64,000 bases of DNA. Source: Nematopogon swammerdamellus. Taxonomy: Eukaryota > Arthropoda > Insecta > Lepidoptera > Adelidae. The stretch spans positions 19,143,596 through 19,207,595 of the forward strand of contig OX336343.1 in NCBI GenBank assembly GCA_946902875.1, given 5' to 3'. Each line of letters begins with the position of its first letter. The first letter of the stretch is position 1. A program made the translations under genes and the position numbers. This document shows positions 11,901 to 21,957 of this stretch, piece by piece. The notes below the pieces were generated by a model. It searched no databases. It was not told where the DNA came from and saw only the letters and a program-made list of their open reading frames with translations.

Positions 11901-12866
11901 TATTAAAATTATAGCATAAAATATGTTTGCCCTACTCATCTATCTAACCCAAAATCCTAGGCATAACATAAGATAATTCCTTTAGGCTTTAAGTATGCCT
12001 ATTGTCCGTCAATTTTTATTAAAAGAGACTTATTATATATATATATTATAAAGAGACTTATTTGTGTAGTATTCGCTTGTAGTCTGAATTATATTATCCG
12101 AACTTGATCGGAACATTTAAAACTTTTTCAACTATAGTCATGCTCGCCTAAATATAAATCCCTCACATCACAAGGTTGGCTTGCATAGTATGCCCTATGC
12201 CATGGCATCAAGCTCACCTATTTGTGCCAGAATTGCTTGAATTGGTGTTCAATAAAATATATAATAAATCGATTAAATAAGTTATCTGTCACCAACTATG
12301 ATTTTTTTTTATTTGAGTTCATACCGAGTTACAGTGTTCTACGAAAATCTGCACTTATAGTATAAGCTTTTCCACTCTGTCTCCAGGTATTTCATGGCCA
12401 AAGCTTGGAACTTTTGCATTAACAACTAATCCAAAGTAAGAACTTTCCCATGCGCTTGCAAGATCTATGAACTAAGCTCTATAAGGTTTACTATCGAGTC
12501 CTGTCCCGTACAAGAAGTCTATAAAGAATTAAGAGCACTTGGATCATATTTCAAAATAACATCAGCCAGAACTTGCAGACCTTTGCACTAGCAGCACTGT
12601 GTTGAACAAAGACGCTCGCTGTGCGGACCGCCGTTCTTACGTCTGTGCTGCTGCGCACATCCATACGTGATCATTTTTTAAGAAGCACCAGGGGTCCAAA
12701 TAGAAATGGAACCGAGTTCCTGGAACCAGTTCTGCGGCTGATTCATCCTGAACTGATATGTCCTTAAGGCCGTGACAAACGCCAACGACCTTGAGCATTC
12801 GGGAATTCTACATAATGTGCCACGCGACTGTTAATTTCGATACACGCCTTCATTGTACGTTGGTCG
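8931..12866. other. Long AT-rich stretch without recognisable genes
   Basis: No coding domain recognised. The segment around 11270-11320 (GCCTGACAAATAAAATAATT) resembles the 3' end of a LINE or a polyadenylated transcript, but nothing upstream supports a gene. Confidence 0.35.
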
Positions 12867-13052
12867 CAGTGGGCGCGTTAGGCACCTTATGCGTGGCTCG
12901 GCGCCGAGCCACGTATAAGGTGTCTAACGACGCCCATGGACATTCGGTCGTATGCGGGGGTTGCGAATGCCATGCTGCCCATTCACTCCCCTCTTGAAGG
13001 ATCCGAGACTGTACTTGGTGTTGAATATATGAGCAGGGAGAGCTTTCCAGAG
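12867..13052 (-). mobile_element. LINE-J 3' tail with inverted junction
   Basis: In the minus direction, 13052-12901 matches the LINE-J tail: CTCCCTGCTCATATATTC, TCCTTCAAGAGGGG, GGCATTCGCAACCCCCGC and GTCCATGGGCGTCGTTAGAC. At about 12900 the sequence turns back on itself, giving a 67-bp near-palindrome (12867-12933) centred on GGCTCGGCGCCGAGCC. Confidence 0.75.
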
Positions 13053-13599
13053 TTTATAATTAAGTAATATAAAAATAACTTAAAACTATCTAAAATTAAC
13101 TAATAAAACATTGTTTCTTGATGAAAATAATTTTTTTTTCCTTTTAGGGCCTTATATGTGAAACTAGGATTACAAAGTACTTGCATGGAGGGTAAACAGT
13201 TCATCCTGTTCTAGCAACATTTTCAGCCAAACTACTTCTAAGTAGTAAAGTTAAGGAAGGTAGAAGTAGTCAGAAACTTATATTATTATTAAGTCGTGGA
13301 AAAGCTATATCTGGGGCTTCTAGTATTAGGGGTACTAGTCAGTTTCCAAATCCTCCAATCCTCCATAGAGCCGCCATTTAGTCACGTCTGTACGTTAGTA
13401 TGTCATTTTAGTCCAAATATAATAATATTATATAATATAAATATTATTTAAAGCAAATATTTTTAATTAAGCTCATATTTGGAAGCGGCCTATCTTTGAC
13501 TTGTGTGATGGTACTCTTGCAAGAGCAGCATGAGCCCAACTACTGTGCGGTAGTTACGCCCCTTTGATATTTACCGTAATGTTGATTTGTTTAACAATG

Positions 13600-13604
<5 letters not shown>
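13053..13604. other. No recognisable feature
   Basis: AT-rich, with no supported feature. Confidence 0.4.
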
Positions 13605-13639
<35 letters not shown>

Positions 13640-14099
13640 GAACCTGACACGGTTGGCTACATCACCTACAACATCCGTGATGTCAGCCCATAACACAGGG
13701 TGAACTAGGTGCCATGTCAGTGCTTCCCTTCATTTCATGTCGGCTACACTAAACTGGACGGAAAACACGAACTATTTACATAGCCGTTTCGACCGACGTT
13801 TCGTTCAGTGCGGTGGTACCAACCCGGCCGGGATAAACCCTACCACCTAGTAAGGTAAGAAGGGAAGGGACCTACAGTTTAACGTGGAATCCGAACCACG
13901 GTCAGCCTCCAACGGTCGAGCGGTCACCCATCCAAACACTGACCGCGCTCAGCGTTGCTTAATAACAGTTGACTAACCAACCGCGCCACTGAGCTACCGA
14001 GGCTGACGAATTTTCTTATCCCTTAGTCGACTTTTACGACATGCGACGGGGAGAGATGCAGTGGGGCTATTCTTTTTAGGTACCGACCCCACACGGTAC
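13605..14099 (-). mobile_element. SINE-A, long form: 5' module + tRNA/5S head + core + tail
   Basis: Read on the minus strand it starts GTACCGTGTGGGGTCGGTAC (14099), continues to GACTAAGGGAT, then has a tRNA-like A box (TAGCTCAGTGG), a 5S-like segment (TTAAGCAACGCTGAGCGCGG then TTTGGATGGGTGACCG), and a B-box-like GGTTCGGATTCC. The core (CTGTAGGTCCCTTCCCTTCT ... GGTTGGTACCACC) and tail (GATGTTGTAGGTGATGTAGC ... GTGTCAGGTTCCAT) follow, ending in about 30 A. It should be transcribed by RNA polymerase III if active. Confidence 0.85.
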
Positions 14100-14937
14100 A
14101 AATTTACTTTGTGTTAGGTGTTGAGACAAAGGTCACAGAAACTCGTAAAATAGTCATATGAGCTTTTTATTACTTTGGGCGTATAATATGAATATAATGT
14201 CGATTTACACGATGTGCCTAAGCCTACCTAATGTGAACTCTATATTACACACTAGCTTTTGTAACCTAGGTTCGCTCGCGTGAAATTCGTATTAAAAAAG
14301 AAGACAGTAAGTAAGCTCGCTACCATACCTTTATTTCGGCTCGCGGAACAATTCGGTTTGTATGAGAGCCACATCTTAGCGTAACCGGAACTGAATTTTA
14401 TTTAGCCTATCCTGTGTCCCGTATAGTAAAATGTGCTTGTACTAAGGTTCATCTAATTCGGATGATTGGTTTAAGAGTTATGGAGGAACATACATACATA
14501 CATACAGACTATACAAACGCAATATCTCACAAAACAAAGTAACTTACTCCATGGTCATCCCTTACAGATTTATTATAAGTATTAATTAATTAATTAATTA
14601 CATATTACATTCTACAACATTAATCTAATCTCAAACATCCAAAGGTTGACTGCAATAAATCTCTGTAAGTAAGGTATAAGTCCGCCTTTGCACCTTATAC
14701 AAATGTTGCATTTTTCTATTCTATTCTAACTCTTAAAACTGGAATGTCATAGAAAGCCTAAATTGGTCGAAGCGGCTTGTAACTCGTAGTTCGTGTTTTT
14801 TCGCCCAGGCAACAGCGGGTCTGTTCGCTGAGGCGGAGGTTCGCCCGCACTGACGGCTCAGTAGTCTCAGTAGCTGATACTAGTTTGTGTCTATTATGCC
14901 AGGCTAGTCTCAGCGATTTAAACTCTTCTGAATCGTC
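14100..14937. other. Unannotated; microsatellites
   Basis: Holds short TACA (about 14491-14510) and TTAA-type (about 14580-14600) microsatellites. No coding signal. Confidence 0.4.
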
Positions 14938-15048
14938 AGTGCAGCCGGCGCGACCAAAGGGAAGCACCGACATGACACCTAGTTCACCAAGGTGTGATGG
15001 GCGCTGTAGTACATCACGGGTGTTGTAGCCAACCATGTCAGGTTTTAT
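14938..15048 (+). mobile_element. SINE-A tail fragment
   Basis: GCAGCCGGCGCGACCAAAGG, CACCTAGTTCACCAAGGTGT, CACGGGTGTTGTAGCCAACC and ATGTCAGGTTTTATA match the SINE-A 3' part. It is degenerate. Confidence 0.65.
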
Positions 15049-15085
15049 ACAAAGGTAATAAAAACTCTTTGGTTTTATAAAAATA

Positions 15086-15607
15086 AAAACCGGCCAAGTG
15101 CGAGTCGGAATCGCGCACCGAGGTTTCAGCACTATAAAAAATACGTTGAAAAAATAGGTTTCTTGTATGGGTATTTTTTTTAGCTTTTAAATATTTTCGT
15201 CGTTATATCCGCCAAAATAACACATATACTGTGAACATTTAAACCGGCTAGCTATTACGGTTCTAAACACAGAAATCCTAAGTGGTTCTAAACACAGAAA
15301 TACTTCTCTGATCTGTGGTTCTAAACACAGAAATCCTAAGTGGTTCTAAACACAGAAATACTTCTCTGATCTGTGGTTCTAAACACAGAAATCCTAAGTG
15401 GTTCTAAACACAGAAATACTTCTCTGATCTGTGGTTCTAAACACAGAAATCCTAAGTGGTTCTAAACACAGAAATACTTCTCTGATCTGTGGTTCTAAAG
15501 ATACAGCAGTAGGACGGACGGACCGGCCGGACGGACAGACAGACAGACAGACATACGTTGTAGACTTAGAAATCGGCTTCCGTATACGGGGTACGGAAAC
15601 CTAAAAA
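15086..15607 (-). mobile_element. K-family repeat enlarged by an internal minisatellite
   Basis: Starts with ACCGGCCAAGTGCGAGTC and ends GGGGTACGGAAACCTAAAAA, with the usual poly-T/AT middle and the CGGACGGAC/AGACAGAC microsatellite. Its length exceeds sibling copies because of the array at 15259-15490. Confidence 0.8.
15259..15490. repeat. 58-bp tandem repeat, four identical units
   Basis: Units start at 15259, 15317, 15375 and 15433. Each contains two GGTTCTAAACACAGAAAT half-repeats, followed by CCTAAGT or ACTTCTCTGATCTGT. The four units read as identical, so the expansion is recent. It lies at the K position that normally reads GGTT(C/T)AAGAGATACAGC. Confidence 0.9.
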
Positions 15608-16030
15608 TCACAGGTAGCCGTATGAACGTTGTTCATTTACGGATTAGTCCCTCTCGTTCTGTTTTCATTATTATTCCGGACGCGATGGCGGCTGCGATCT
15701 AAATGTCATACCATATAAAAAATCTACGCGGCTTTCCCACACTGCAAACAAATTAAACACAAAACGGAATTGCCTCGGAAAATTCAGAGCGAGTTTACAC
15801 ACAATACCCTCTGCTGAATGCATAAACATTACTTAGAGAAAATTGTAGCGACCGACCCGCGCGCGCTGTTTTCATAACCCGTTTACTGTTCTCCATTCGC
15901 ATTTGTATGCAAAGAAAATGTATTTAGCGTTTTCCACTGCAGTTGCGACGCGGTTGTAACGCACGGTTATATACAAAAAATACGAACACTGCAAATAAAA
16001 CGTTCTTTCGTTGAGAAATTGGACTAAATA
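15608..16030. other. No recognisable feature
   Basis: Spacer between two K elements; nothing assignable. Confidence 0.4.
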
Positions 16031-16380
16031 AAAACCGGCCAAGTGCGAGTCGAACTCGCGCACCGAGGGTTCCGTATCGCCATGTCATGGTCAGCGTCAC
16101 TCACGCCATCTATGTATTAGTTAAAATGCGTCATACTATTTTCGGTAGATGGCGCGCATACACTTTTTAGTTTCTTCTATGGGGACCCCGGGAATTTTTT
16201 ACTTTTTCTTATTTTTATTATTTGTTGTTATATCGGCCACAATAACACATATTCTCTGAAAATTTAAACGGGCTATCTATTACGGTTCACGAGTTACAGC
16301 CCTCGGACTGACAGACAGACAGACTGACAGATGGCGTAGGCTTAGGTTACGACGACGCGACGTATACGGAACCCTAAAAA
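16031..16380 (-). mobile_element. K-family repeat, near full length
   Basis: AAAACCGGCCAAGTGCGAGT ... CGCGCACCGAGGGTTCCGTA at one end and CGTATACGGAACCCTAAAAA at the other. Carries the variant block CCATGTCATGGTCAGCG ... CACGCCATCTATG, also seen near 27650, 57490 and 59210. No open frame and no terminal inverted repeats. Confidence 0.8.
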
Positions 16381-16411
16381 GTGCACTGAAATTAAAATTT
16401 AATCTAACACA

Positions 16412-16448
16412 TAATCGAATTGGAAAGGGGTCCCCTTTCTAATTCGAT
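16412..16448. repeat. Short palindrome
   Basis: ATCGAATTGGAAAGGGG followed directly by TCCCCTTTCTAATTCGAT. Confidence 0.7.
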
Positions 16449-16485
16449 GTAACACATATGAATATTAAGAATGCACTAGCGAACC

Positions 16486-16711
16486 GCCGACGCACCAAAG
16501 TAGTCGATATTGGACACCGGGCGGCTAAGCCCAAATGCCAGTGGGCTGGGCACGGCAGTCGACGAGACGACAACTGTCGGAGTAATCGGGTCCTACACTG
16601 GCCGCCGGGGGCAGGGAATCCAGGTGGGACGACGACATAAAATACGTCGGGGGCAATCAGTAGTGGTTACGTACCCCAGACGGCCGGGAGGAATGGAGAA
16701 ATATTGACTAG
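16486..16711 (+). pseudogene. RTE-like LINE ORF2 C-terminal tail
   Basis: Degenerate frames read HRAAKPKCQWAGH-type residues, corresponding to the AKLKWQWAGHVSRR motif near the end of RTE-like ORF2 proteins, then GTGGGACGACGACAT and CGGCCGGGAGGAATGGAG. It ends at the CTAG used as target by the LTR retrotransposon. The family's usual continuation is absent beyond the other LTR, so this copy was probably truncated already. Confidence 0.7.
16708..16711. repeat. Target site duplication CTAG (left)
   Basis: CTAG immediately precedes the LTR and recurs at 23739-23742. Four-base duplications are usual in gypsy-like elements. Confidence 0.85.
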
Positions 16712-16942
16712 TGAAATGATACTACAATGCCAGTAGTAATCAACAATATATATTTAACTTTTCCTCCACAACCGAATACAATAAATCGTCCTTCTTCACA
16801 CCTTCACAAGTTCGAGTCTATCTCCAGAATAATCCGCGTTTTCTACCCGTCTGCCCTTTTTTTTATATCCTACCCCCGTGTTGCCACCTTAAAACTAAAA
16901 CTATATTTTTAAAATGTCCAGTTTTACTTTCAAATCATAACA
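16712..16942 (-). repeat. 3' LTR
   Basis: 231 bp, identical by eye to 23508-23738. In element sense it starts TGTTATGATTTG and ends GTATCATTTCA. Confidence 0.95.
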
Positions 16943-17590
16943 TTCGGCCATCCGGCATCAGGCTGCCTCCTGGCGCCCGTTACAGTCATGTTCATGTTAA
17001 GGTAATACATACCTGTCTGTATATTATCAATCTTGGACTAGGATTTTTGTTACATTTTATATAAAAAAAACTTCCAACAACAAACTGATTACACTACGTC
17101 AATAATAGCAATTACTACTATAACACAAAGAACTGCCTAACAAAAATATTCACACACCTTAAAATTAAAACACAGGTTTGCTCAGAGTAGATCATTCATA
17201 ACAAATCTTCAGATTAAATAAAACGTAAACAAATCTTCCGATTAAATAAAACGTAAATCATAACATTCGGTGAATAATTTCCCAATTAAACATTTTTATT
17301 ATTATTTTATGTACCAAATAATGTTACTTCTTCTCTTTGTTTATCATCTAATTGATAACAATTTCCTAGGAAGTGCATGGTATTTTATATACATTTCGTT
17401 TGTAAGATGGGATATAATAAAAATAATTAATAATGTGGCATACTTTGCATTACAGTATCAATAAGTGAGTTTGATTAAATTGCGAAAGTTCAGCTACCTA
17501 ATAATACATAATTATGATCCAGTTTTGTTTACTATTTTGTTAACGGATTACCATTAACTATTACACCTTCGGTAATGCAATGCATGATAC
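16943..17590 (-). other. 3' untranslated region of the LTR retrotransposon
   Basis: AT-rich, with no env frame. Contains a 28-bp tandem duplication (about 17202-17257, AACAAATCTTC(A/C)GATTAA plus AATAAAACGTA). A 16-nt copy of the LTR/internal junction (AAATCATAACATTCGG) lies at both 16932-16947 and 17255-17270. Confidence 0.6.
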
Positions 17591-17767
17591 CTATTTACTA
17601 TCTTCGTAAACGTCACCCTCACTGTGGCTACTACTTGAGTCGCTATCATGTAATTCAATCATTTTCACATGTATCCAGGGCCTAATCCTGTCAGCTGCGA
17701 TGACGGATTTATAGGGTTTGCCTCTTTTATTAAAACCTGGGACGTCGTTAGGTAGTAGCCGGTGTCC
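17591..17767 (-). pseudogene. Displaced integrase C-terminal reading frame
   Basis: After the gag-pol frame stops at 17748, another minus-strand frame stays open to a TAG at 17591-17593. It encodes a basic stretch followed by an acidic, serine-rich end, as expected for the region after the integrase core. This frame meets a TGA at 17789-17791 going upstream, so the shift lies between about 17748 and 17788. It could be a one- or two-base indel in this copy, an assembly error, or less likely a programmed shift. Confidence 0.6.
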
Positions 17768-20700
17768 TATCTTTATCGTGCCGTAGTTTCATTTTCATTT
17801 GTTCCTTTTCTATATTGGAACTAACGCTCTGCCTCAACTCGTCTAGGTTAGGGTCTACGTCATTGTCCACATCAAGTTTGTTTGCCAGTTTATCGCGCAT
17901 TTTAAAACCAAACATGGCTTCTGCTGCCGTTCTGCGGGTTGAAGCATTAATCGTGTTATTAATGCCCCATTGGACCTTACCCAGGCACTTGTCCCAGTCG
18001 CGTTCGTGATCGAAAGAATTCTGTGCAGCCAACGAATTTAGGATGGTCTGATTATACCTTTCAGCCTGTCCGTTCGCTCTGGGACAAGCGACTGCGTTAA
18101 GTATGTGTTTGATTCCATGGCTGTCACAAAAAGCTTTAAAGCCGGTCGACGTAAAGGAGGTACCGCGATCTGACACTATTCTAGCTGGAATACTAAAGTC
18201 ATAGAATATTTTGTCCAGAGCTTTAATCGTAGTTCTAGTTTTGAGGTCTCTTACTGCTTTCACGAAAACATACTTCGTAAAGGCATCGACTACGGTAAGT
18301 ATATACGAGTTACCATCCTTACTCCTAACGAATGGACCAAGATGGTCCATGTGAATGGTATGGAATGGTATAGAAACCTTTTTGATGGGATATAAATGAC
18401 CTGATTTTTGTTTTGATGCCGAATCCTTATTATAAGCGCATTCCAAGCAAGCCGCGACGTATTTTTTTACGAATTTGCGTAACTTCGGAAACCAATATTC
18501 ACTCTGTATCTTTTCGAGGGTCTTACCGTAACCTAAATGACCGCTGTCATCGTGATTAGCGCGGCATACCTGCCACCTAGCGCATCGCGGTATGACTAGT
18601 AACAAACGATCCCCGACCTTCCTATATACAGCGTGGTTCTTGACCGCATAATTTTGACGAATATCTTTGCTTTCGGGATCGTCATCAGGTCTGAGAATTT
18701 TAAGAACCCTGGAAATATCGGGATCGGCCATCTGCAGAGACAGCAGCCAATTTTCTTTCGTGATGTTATAAACGCTAACACAAGGGTCATCCTCGGGTTC
18801 CGCGGGTAGCTTGGTGTTTCGGCTCAAAGCGTCGACGTGCGACATTTGTACGCCTGGGCGATACTCGATATCAAACGTGTACTCGCTTATTTGTAACCAC
18901 CACCTTGCTATCCGCGGAATAAGGTCCCTTTTTGTCAATGTAGTTCGAAGGGCTGCGCAATCGGTATAAATCTTAAAATGGATACCCATAAGATAAACCC
19001 TAAACTTTTTCAAGGAGCATACGACAGCCAGAGTCTCCAGTTCGTAGGAGTGCAGATGTTTTTCCTCCGGCGTAGTCTGTCGACTGAAATAGGCGACCGG
19101 CTTAAGGACATGCATATTGCTCTGCCACTGCATGAGAATACCCCCTACTCCCAAAGAACTGGCGTCAGTGTGGAGCTCCGTCTCAAGATTAGGATTATAT
19201 AAAGCCAGAACTGGGCGGCTCACAAGTTTTTCTTTTAAAAGACTGAATGCTTGCCCCTCCTTATCCGACCATTGCCACCCGGCGTCTTTCCTCAATAGTG
19301 AAGTCAAGGGTCTGGCAATTTCTCCATAACCTTGAATGAATTTCCGAAAGTAACCGGTTAGGCCAAGAAATTGCCGAACTTCATGCACGCCGCGGGGCAC
19401 AGGAAACTCCCTAACAGCTAATACCTTGGTTGAACCTGGCAGAATACCTTCCGAGGATACCTCGTATCCAAGATAATTGACGCAGGTGTCGAAGAAACGG
19501 CACTTGGGTAGTTTCAACGTTAGTCCGTACTGTCTAAAAAGTAGGAGGATATCTTCCAGGCGCTGAAACATTTCCTCGACACTCCTAGATGGTATGAGGA
19601 CGTCGTCAAGGTAAGCCAACGCATATTCGAATCGCCTGTTTCCCAAAATTTTATTCATCATTCTTTGGAAAACGGCCGGCGCGTTGGCGAGCCCAAACGG
19701 CATCCTCTTAAATTCATAGTGTCCGTCGGGTGTGACGAATCCGGTCAGGTGCTGGCTATCGGAGTCCATGGGAATCTGGTAATAGCCTGATGCCAAGTCA
19801 AGAGTCGTAAAGAGTCTGTTACCGCTTAAGTTTGATATCTGATCATCGATAATGGGCAAGGGGAAACGATCCTTTACAGTCTTATTATTTAGGGCCCTAA
19901 AATCGACACATAGCCTTTGTTCACCGGTTTTCTTCTTTACCATTAAGATGGGACTAGCGTAATCAGAGCTCGACTCCTGAATGACGTCATTCCGTAATAA
20001 TTCGTCTATGGCCTCCCGGACCTGCTCGCGTTCCGAGTGAGACAGGCGGTACGGTCGGTAAACTATTGGTTTATTATCCATTAAGTCTATTTTCATTGCT
20101 ACATCGACCGCACAACCAATCTCTCCCAAATTCGTAGCGAAACAGTCACGATAGTCCTGCAAGAGGGCATAGAGTCGGTCCGTTTGGGTAGCGTCTAGTC
20201 CTGGGCCTATGTGGATGTCAGATCTCTCGAGTGGTCTCAATGTCGAGGCGTCAGTCATAATTCGGTTTACTTCACAGGTCTCGCGTTCAGTGAAGGGAAT
20301 CGCTCGAGCTACAATAGTATCTCGTTCCAATTTTATTTTATTACAATCAGACAAATTTGATACGACTAACTCGCCTTTACCACCTTCGATGTGGTAAGCC
20401 CCCTGCAATAGGCGATACTCCTTAACAGGTTCCATAGCGGTATAACCTTCAATGAGAACGTCTCCAGTGAAATTGATTCCTACGTGTACTGGTACAGTAG
20501 TCATCTTGAAAATCTCTACAGGATTTGTAACGTACAACTTAAGATTACCGTCGTCGCTATTGAAGGAGTCGTCACTTGGACTTTCGTAGAACCGCAGCTT
20601 TTGATTATCTTTAAGAACTGTGATAAATGGAAGTTCGGTAAAATCTTGTCCTATGATCAAGGGTGTTTGCAAATGTTCATCATCTACGATCAACGCTTCG

Positions 20701-21764
20701 ATGGTTGAATCGACTTCATCAACTTTAAGGTTAATTTGTGATTTATACAGAGGAACAACGGTTGATTGACCAAATCCCTTCACGACCGGAACACCCTCGA
20801 AAATCTTACCTAACTTCAAAGTCTCTGCCTCAGTCTTGCGCAATAGAGTACATTCACTGCCAAAGTCTATGTAACCTACATAATCGTGGCCGTTTACAGC
20901 GACAGTCTTGTAAAATTTTTCACTACCTCTAGACGTCGCCTCAATCTTTAGAGTCCTTTTCTCTATGCTACCGTCAGGTCGTTTCATATTAGGATTGGTC
21001 AAGTTTATAGGTTCTAATCTACAAATATCGTTGTCATGCCCGATCCTATTACAGCGCTTACATTTCACAATTGCCTTCGTACATTTGTAGTAAGGGTGAC
21101 CTTTAGACCTACAATTGTAGCATACAATAGAACTGGAGGCCGGAGAAGAGTGGGATCCGACACCTCCAGTTATATTGTTGTTGTCCTTCGATAACGTTCG
21201 GTCGCGTGATTTACTGTTGCTAGTCACAAATGGCTGGGGCTTCTGTGAACACAGAAAATAAAGCAAATCTTCGGGTTCCGTACAATTAAGTGCTTGTGCA
21301 CCATTCCTAATTGATTTATCAGTGATACCATACACAATGCAGTCTACAGCCTTCTTGCATTGAATCTCACAACGAGTAAGTAAACTTAACTTATCATAAA
21401 AATACTCTCGCAAGCTTTCTTCGTTACGAGAGGTGCGGTGCAACATCTCCTCCAAAAGACGCGCATAGTTCTCTTCGCTGGGAAACGCTCTTTTTAGTTT
21501 CGACTGCCAATCCTCCCAACTATAAACAACTGTGGGCAAGGCCTCAAACCATCTCTTCGCTAGGCCAGCGAGCTTTTGAAGTGAAAAGTGGATAGTTTGT
21601 TTTTCGTTCCAGTCATATATGAGGGCACATTCATTTACCTTACGTAGCCAGCAGTCGATGGTTTGAGCTCTGTTAGACGGATCGAATTCTGGAACTACGT
21701 TGTTCATGTTGTTGTTACCCAAGCTATTAGCTTTACTACTTCCTTCTTTCCAAGTGGCTAACAT
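17748..21764 (-). CDS. gag-pol: Gag-Pol polyprotein of Ty3/gypsy retrotransposon
   Basis: Single open frame; the first in-frame ATG is at 21764-21762, although the frame is open further upstream. Numbering from codon 21773: Gag occupies about 1-215; zinc knuckles CX2CX4HX4C are at C218-C231 and C238-C251. The protease motif is IDFG at 302-305, with Phe in place of the usual Thr/Ser after the catalytic Asp. RT has D659 and YLDD at 721-724. RNase H has D870, E911, D938 and D981. Integrase has H1074, H1079, C1109, C1112 and the DD35E triad D1143, D1202, E1238. All expected catalytic residues are present. The C-terminus after the integrase core is lost to a frameshift. Gag and Pol share one frame, so no frameshift separates them. 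Confidence 0.93.
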   Translation of the reverse strand: MLATWKEGSSKANSLGNNNMNNVVPEFDPSNRAQTIDCWLRKVNECALIYDWNEKQTIHFSLQKLAGLAKRWFEALPTVVYSWEDWQSKLKRAFPSEENYARLLEEMLHRTSRNEESLREYFYDKLSLLTRCEIQCKKAVDCIVYGITDKSIRNGAQALNCTEPEDLLYFLCSQKPQPFVTSNSKSRDRTLSKDNNNITGGVGSHSSPASSSIVCYNCRSKGHPYYKCTKAIVKCKRCNRIGHDNDICRLEPINLTNPNMKRPDGSIEKRTLKIEATSRGSEKFYKTVAVNGHDYVGYIDFGSECTLLRKTEAETLKLGKIFEGVPVVKGFGQSTVVPLYKSQINLKVDEVDSTIEALIVDDEHLQTPLIIGQDFTELPFITVLKDNQKLRFYESPSDDSFNSDDGNLKLYVTNPVEIFKMTTVPVHVGINFTGDVLIEGYTAMEPVKEYRLLQGAYHIEGGKGELVVSNLSDCNKIKLERDTIVARAIPFTERETCEVNRIMTDASTLRPLERSDIHIGPGLDATQTDRLYALLQDYRDCFATNLGEIGCAVDVAMKIDLMDNKPIVYRPYRLSHSEREQVREAIDELLRNDVIQESSSDYASPILMVKKKTGEQRLCVDFRALNNKTVKDRFPLPIIDDQISNLSGNRLFTTLDLASGYYQIPMDSDSQHLTGFVTPDGHYEFKRMPFGLANAPAVFQRMMNKILGNRRFEYALAYLDDVLIPSRSVEEMFQRLEDILLLFRQYGLTLKLPKCRFFDTCVNYLGYEVSSEGILPGSTKVLAVREFPVPRGVHEVRQFLGLTGYFRKFIQGYGEIARPLTSLLRKDAGWQWSDKEGQAFSLLKEKLVSRPVLALYNPNLETELHTDASSLGVGGILMQWQSNMHVLKPVAYFSRQTTPEEKHLHSYELETLAVVCSLKKFRVYLMGIHFKIYTDCAALRTTLTKRDLIPRIARWWLQISEYTFDIEYRPGVQMSHVDALSRNTKLPAEPEDDPCVSVYNITKENWLLSLQMADPDISRVLKILRPDDDPESKDIRQNYAVKNHAVYRKVGDRLLLVIPRCARWQVCRANHDDSGHLGYGKTLEKIQSEYWFPKLRKFVKKYVAACLECAYNKDSASKQKSGHLYPIKKVSIPFHTIHMDHLGPFVRSKDGNSYILTVVDAFTKYVFVKAVRDLKTRTTIKALDKIFYDFSIPARIVSDRGTSFTSTGFKAFCDSHGIKHILNAVACPRANGQAERYNQTILNSLAAQNSFDHERDWDKCLGKVQWGINNTINASTRRTAAEAMFGFKMRDKLANKLDVDNDVDPNLDELRQSVSSNIEKEQMKMKLRHDKDRTPATT

Positions 21765-21957
21765 TTTCAGCACGGCTCTTGCCGATAGTCTACTTGAGGT
21801 CTTGCGCTGCTTCCGTGTCGCACCATCATCAGAGGAGGTCGATGAGGTCGACGAGGTCGACGGGCTCCTTCGCCTGGCCTTCTTCTTGGCCCGCTTCCGC
21901 TTGGGAGGCGTACCGGGCGGAGTGCCATCTTCCGTCTCATCCGAAGCAGGCTTTTGT
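21765..21957 (-). CDS. Predicted N-terminal part of Gag (start of exon 2)
   Basis: The gag-pol frame stays open upstream of its first ATG to 22031, without another ATG. From 21956 it encodes an acidic/proline segment (DETEDGTPPGTPP), a very basic run (KRKRAKKKARRR), a Ser/Thr run and a second basic patch, a plausible nuclear-targeting or RNA-binding Gag start. A TATATTTCAG splice acceptor ends at 21958. An overlapping minus-strand frame (22027-21767) ends with TGA two bases before the 21764 ATG, so reinitiation there is the alternative reading. Confidence 0.6.

Noticed and set aside
14758..15132. 124-residue minus-strand frame
   Set aside because: Runs through a SINE-A tail and into a K element; not protein-like.
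16970..16990. TGGCGCCCGTTACAG on the plus strand looks like a retroviral tRNA-Lys primer site
   Set aside because: The polyprotein runs on the minus strand, so this site is on the wrong strand and at the wrong LTR to be a primer-binding site.
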